Shown here in pieces: positions 62,455-64,000 of a stretch of 64,000 bases of DNA (positions are counted from its first letter, which is position 1; each line of letters begins with the position of its first letter). Under the pieces are notes generated by a model. The model had not been told where the DNA came from. It did no database searches and saw only the letters and a list, made by a program, of their open reading frames with translations. The stretch covers positions 22,139-86,138 of the forward strand of contig CALVVF010000005.1 in the NCBI GenBank assembly GCA_944363785.1, in the 5' to 3' direction. Source of the stretch: an uncultured Bacilli bacterium. GTDB lineage: Bacteria; Bacillota_I; Bacilli_A; RF39; UBA660. The position numbers and the translations under genes are program-made.

Positions 62455-62533
62455 AGAAAAAGATAGTAGTCATGACGATAGTGGCGCAATCGATTTTATT
62501 GTAAAAAATAGTGAGGAGTTTATCGAAAATTAG
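62444..62533 (+). pseudogene. Out-of-frame C-terminal tail of the HAM1-like gene
   Basis: From 62444 another frame is open to TAG 62531-62533 and reads SSEEKDSSHDDSGAIDFIVK and a short end, resembling the acidic tail and final FI-containing helix of related enzymes. A single-base indel between 62444 and 62454 would join it to the main frame. Confidence 0.5.
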
Positions 62534-62642
62534 TTTCGGATAAGAAATTTAAGTGAACATAAAATTAAAAGACTAATCATGTGTATCCATTTTTTCTTGT
62601 TTGAAAAAAGTTAAAAACAAATAGAAAGTAGTAGTAAGTAGT

Positions 62643-63281
62643 ATGAGAGAGAAGTATAAACAATATATTAGTAAGGATCATTCGTTTGATAAAGCTACCA
62701 TGCTAGGTATATTTTGTCTAATTATCGTAATTGCGGGGATATTTGGCTTTGTCTATGAATTTATCTTTTATTATTTTAATAGTGGGATGACAAAATTTTA
62801 TTGGCGAGGAGGAAATTTCTTACCTTGGATTAATATTTACGCAATTGGTGCGATTTTGATTTTTTTTCTTACTTATCGTAAGCGGAAAAATCCGCTATTT
62901 GTTTTTCTAGTTAGTATGATTTCAACGGGTATATTAGAATATATTGCCGGTTGGGGGATGTTTCACTTTGGAAATGGTTTTCGTTGCTGGGACTATAATA
63001 ATGAAATTTTAAACTTTGGTAATATCGATGGTTTTGTCTGTTTACGAAGTGTTTTAGTTTTTGGAATATCTAGTTTATTACTGATCTATGTTATTGTCCC
63101 TCTTTGTTTCTATTTGGCTAAAAAAATGAATCGAAAGAAGTTTTTAACATTTAGTTATGGCTTATGTGCAGTGTTTTTATTTGATGAGCTTTATAATTTA
63201 TTATTCGCAAGACTTCTTTCTTTACCTAGGGCGTCTGATATTTATAAAACGTTGGGGTTTTCTTATATGAAGTTTAAATAA
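62643..63281 (+). CDS. CmpB-family membrane protein, second copy
   Basis: The 212-residue protein has five membrane helices with the family pattern GIFGFVYEFIFYYF, WRGGNFLPWINIYAIGAI, and CWDYNNEILNFGNIDGFVCLRSVLVFG, equivalent to WWDYSDR...GRICLGNAVLFG of the copy at 55041-55787. It lies 110 bases after the HAM1-like tail. Function unknown. Confidence 0.82.
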   Translation: MREKYKQYISKDHSFDKATMLGIFCLIIVIAGIFGFVYEFIFYYFNSGMTKFYWRGGNFLPWINIYAIGAILIFFLTYRKRKNPLFVFLVSMISTGILEYIAGWGMFHFGNGFRCWDYNNEILNFGNIDGFVCLRSVLVFGISSLLLIYVIVPLCFYLAKKMNRKKFLTFSYGLCAVFLFDELYNLLFARLLSLPRASDIYKTLGFSYMKFK

Positions 63282-63365
63282 TTAGTTTTTGTGAACAACT
63301 TAGGGATAAAAGTACATAAGATAATATAAGGACAAAGAAAAAATAAAATAAAGGGACGATAAAGA

Positions 63366-63806
63366 ATGAATGAAAATAAAATAAGGCATAATATTGCTGT
63401 AGCTAGAAAAATGGTCGAGATTGCGAAAGAATATAATCTTTCTGATGATGAAATTTCTAATTGTTTTTTAATTGGTTATCTTCATGATGTTGGCTATGAA
63501 CTAGCGACAGATGGAAGAAATCACAATAAAGTAGGCGGGGAATGGTTAAAGAAAAGTGGATTTAAATTCTGGAAGGAAGTTTACTATCATGGAGAAGTAA
63601 ATCCCAATTACCAATCTATCTATTTGGATATTTTAAATATGGCAGATATGCGAATAGATGGACTAGGAAACGACGTTGGTTACGAAAGACGATTGGAGGA
63701 TATCAAAGTAAGGTATCAAGAATATCCTCAAATATACCAAAATTGTTGTAAAATTGTTTCTGATTTAAAACAAAAAGACAACTTAAGGACAAAAAGAGAT
63801 GTTTAG
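63366..63806 (+). CDS. Small HD-domain hydrolase
   Basis: The 146-residue protein has HD-domain features: RHNIAVARKMVEIAKEYNL, LIGYLHDVGYE (metal-binding HD) and YYHGEVNP, then DILNMADMRID, with a distal acidic residue. It is shorter than YqeK at 23.9 kb and would hydrolyse a nucleotide or phosphate ester; substrate unknown. The ATG follows AGGGACG. Confidence 0.82.
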   Translation: MNENKIRHNIAVARKMVEIAKEYNLSDDEISNCFLIGYLHDVGYELATDGRNHNKVGGEWLKKSGFKFWKEVYYHGEVNPNYQSIYLDILNMADMRIDGLGNDVGYERRLEDIKVRYQEYPQIYQNCCKIVSDLKQKDNLRTKRDV

Positions 63807-63815
63807 ATGGAAAAA

Positions 63816-63865
63816 GATAACTCCTTTAATTTTTGATATCAAGTAGTTAGAGGAGTTATTTCTTA
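63816..63865 (+). terminator. Probable intrinsic terminator
   Basis: ATAACTCCT (63817-63825) pairs with AGGAGTTAT (63851-63859) with further partial pairing inside, followed by TTCTT. It closes the HD gene. Confidence 0.6.
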
Positions 63866-64000
63866 TCAATTATCTCGTGTGAAAAAGAAATTATTAAAAT
63901 ATCATAAATATCTTAAGAGAGGAAAGGTTGAAAAAACATAATTAAATTAAAACACGCAAAATGAGTTCAAAATTAAGAATTTTTTTGAACTTAAAGTAAG

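Noticed and set aside
63971..63998. Hairpin GTTCAAAA/TTTTGAAC at the window end
   Set aside because: It could be a terminator for a gene beyond the window, but nothing on either side can be assigned to it.
1..64000. CRISPR arrays, insertion sequences and rRNA genes
   Set aside because: I looked for regularly spaced repeats, transposase motifs and rRNA-like sequence and found none; repeats seen have only two or three copies.

Overview
The window is AT-rich DNA (low-GC codon use, A/T third positions) with the gene content of a spore-forming member of the Bacillota (class Bacilli). Recognisable low-GC Gram-positive neighbourhoods include dnaG-rpoD-trmK, yqeG-yqeH, dnaB-dnaI next to T-box-controlled thrS, and mraZ-rsmH-ftsL-PBP. 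Spore genes (sigK, a CotF-like pair, a YqfQ-like protein) are present, and glycine-rich pilin-like and BspA-like surface proteins of the kind common in uncultured gut Bacilli/Erysipelotrichia-like lineages also occur. The lineage is inferred; no rRNA is present. TGA ends several genes (e.g. 11210, 62454), so the standard bacterial code applies. Almost all genes are on the + strand.

Layout. 1-5050: accessory region with a partial unknown gene, an inositol-phosphatase-like enzyme, a transglutaminase-like gene broken by an in-frame stop, an ORF6N+PLD-like protein, a small membrane protein and a GNAT enzyme. 5120-17250: a compact envelope-stress/antimicrobial-peptide island with two ABC transporter plus two-component modules (ABC-RR-HK, then RR-HK-BceAB), a glycine-zipper protein, a GNAT, a VanZ-RDD protein and a small membrane protein. 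17250-28140: regulators (tandem-HTH XRE, a third two-component pair, a divergent sigma-like protein), a radical SAM activase-like enzyme, murC, yqeK, an unknown possible nuclease, an unusual tRNA-Gly with decayed tRNA-like repeats, and a FAD oxidoreductase-Rieske fusion. 28440-45420: housekeeping genes (truB, murE, sigK, polysaccharide deacetylase, yqeG, yqeH, dnaG, rpoD, trmK) with pilC/pilD and the dnaB-dnaI loader genes. 45518-48010: a large pilin-like protein with a C-terminal ALK-type glycine-rich domain. 48020-55000: Thr T-box, unknown gene, thrS without TGS domain, then the division cluster. 55000-64000: two CmpB-family membrane proteins, CotF-like spore proteins, a TasA-like protein directly followed in frame by a BspA-like LRR protein, a lipoprotein, an ABC exporter, a bacterial PH protein, a HAM1/RdgB-like enzyme with a frameshifted tail, and an HD hydrolase.

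How the genes connect: the division cluster, murC and murE build septum and wall; the BceRS-AB and MacB-like modules probably guard lipid II-cycle steps; PilC, PilD and the giant pilin could form a surface display system whose motor ATPase lies elsewhere. Three genes look interrupted (2390 in-frame TAA, 57070 in-frame TAG, ~62447 frameshift). Many starts were set from ribosome binding sites and promoter positions, which often place the true start (frequently TTG) downstream of the longest open frame.
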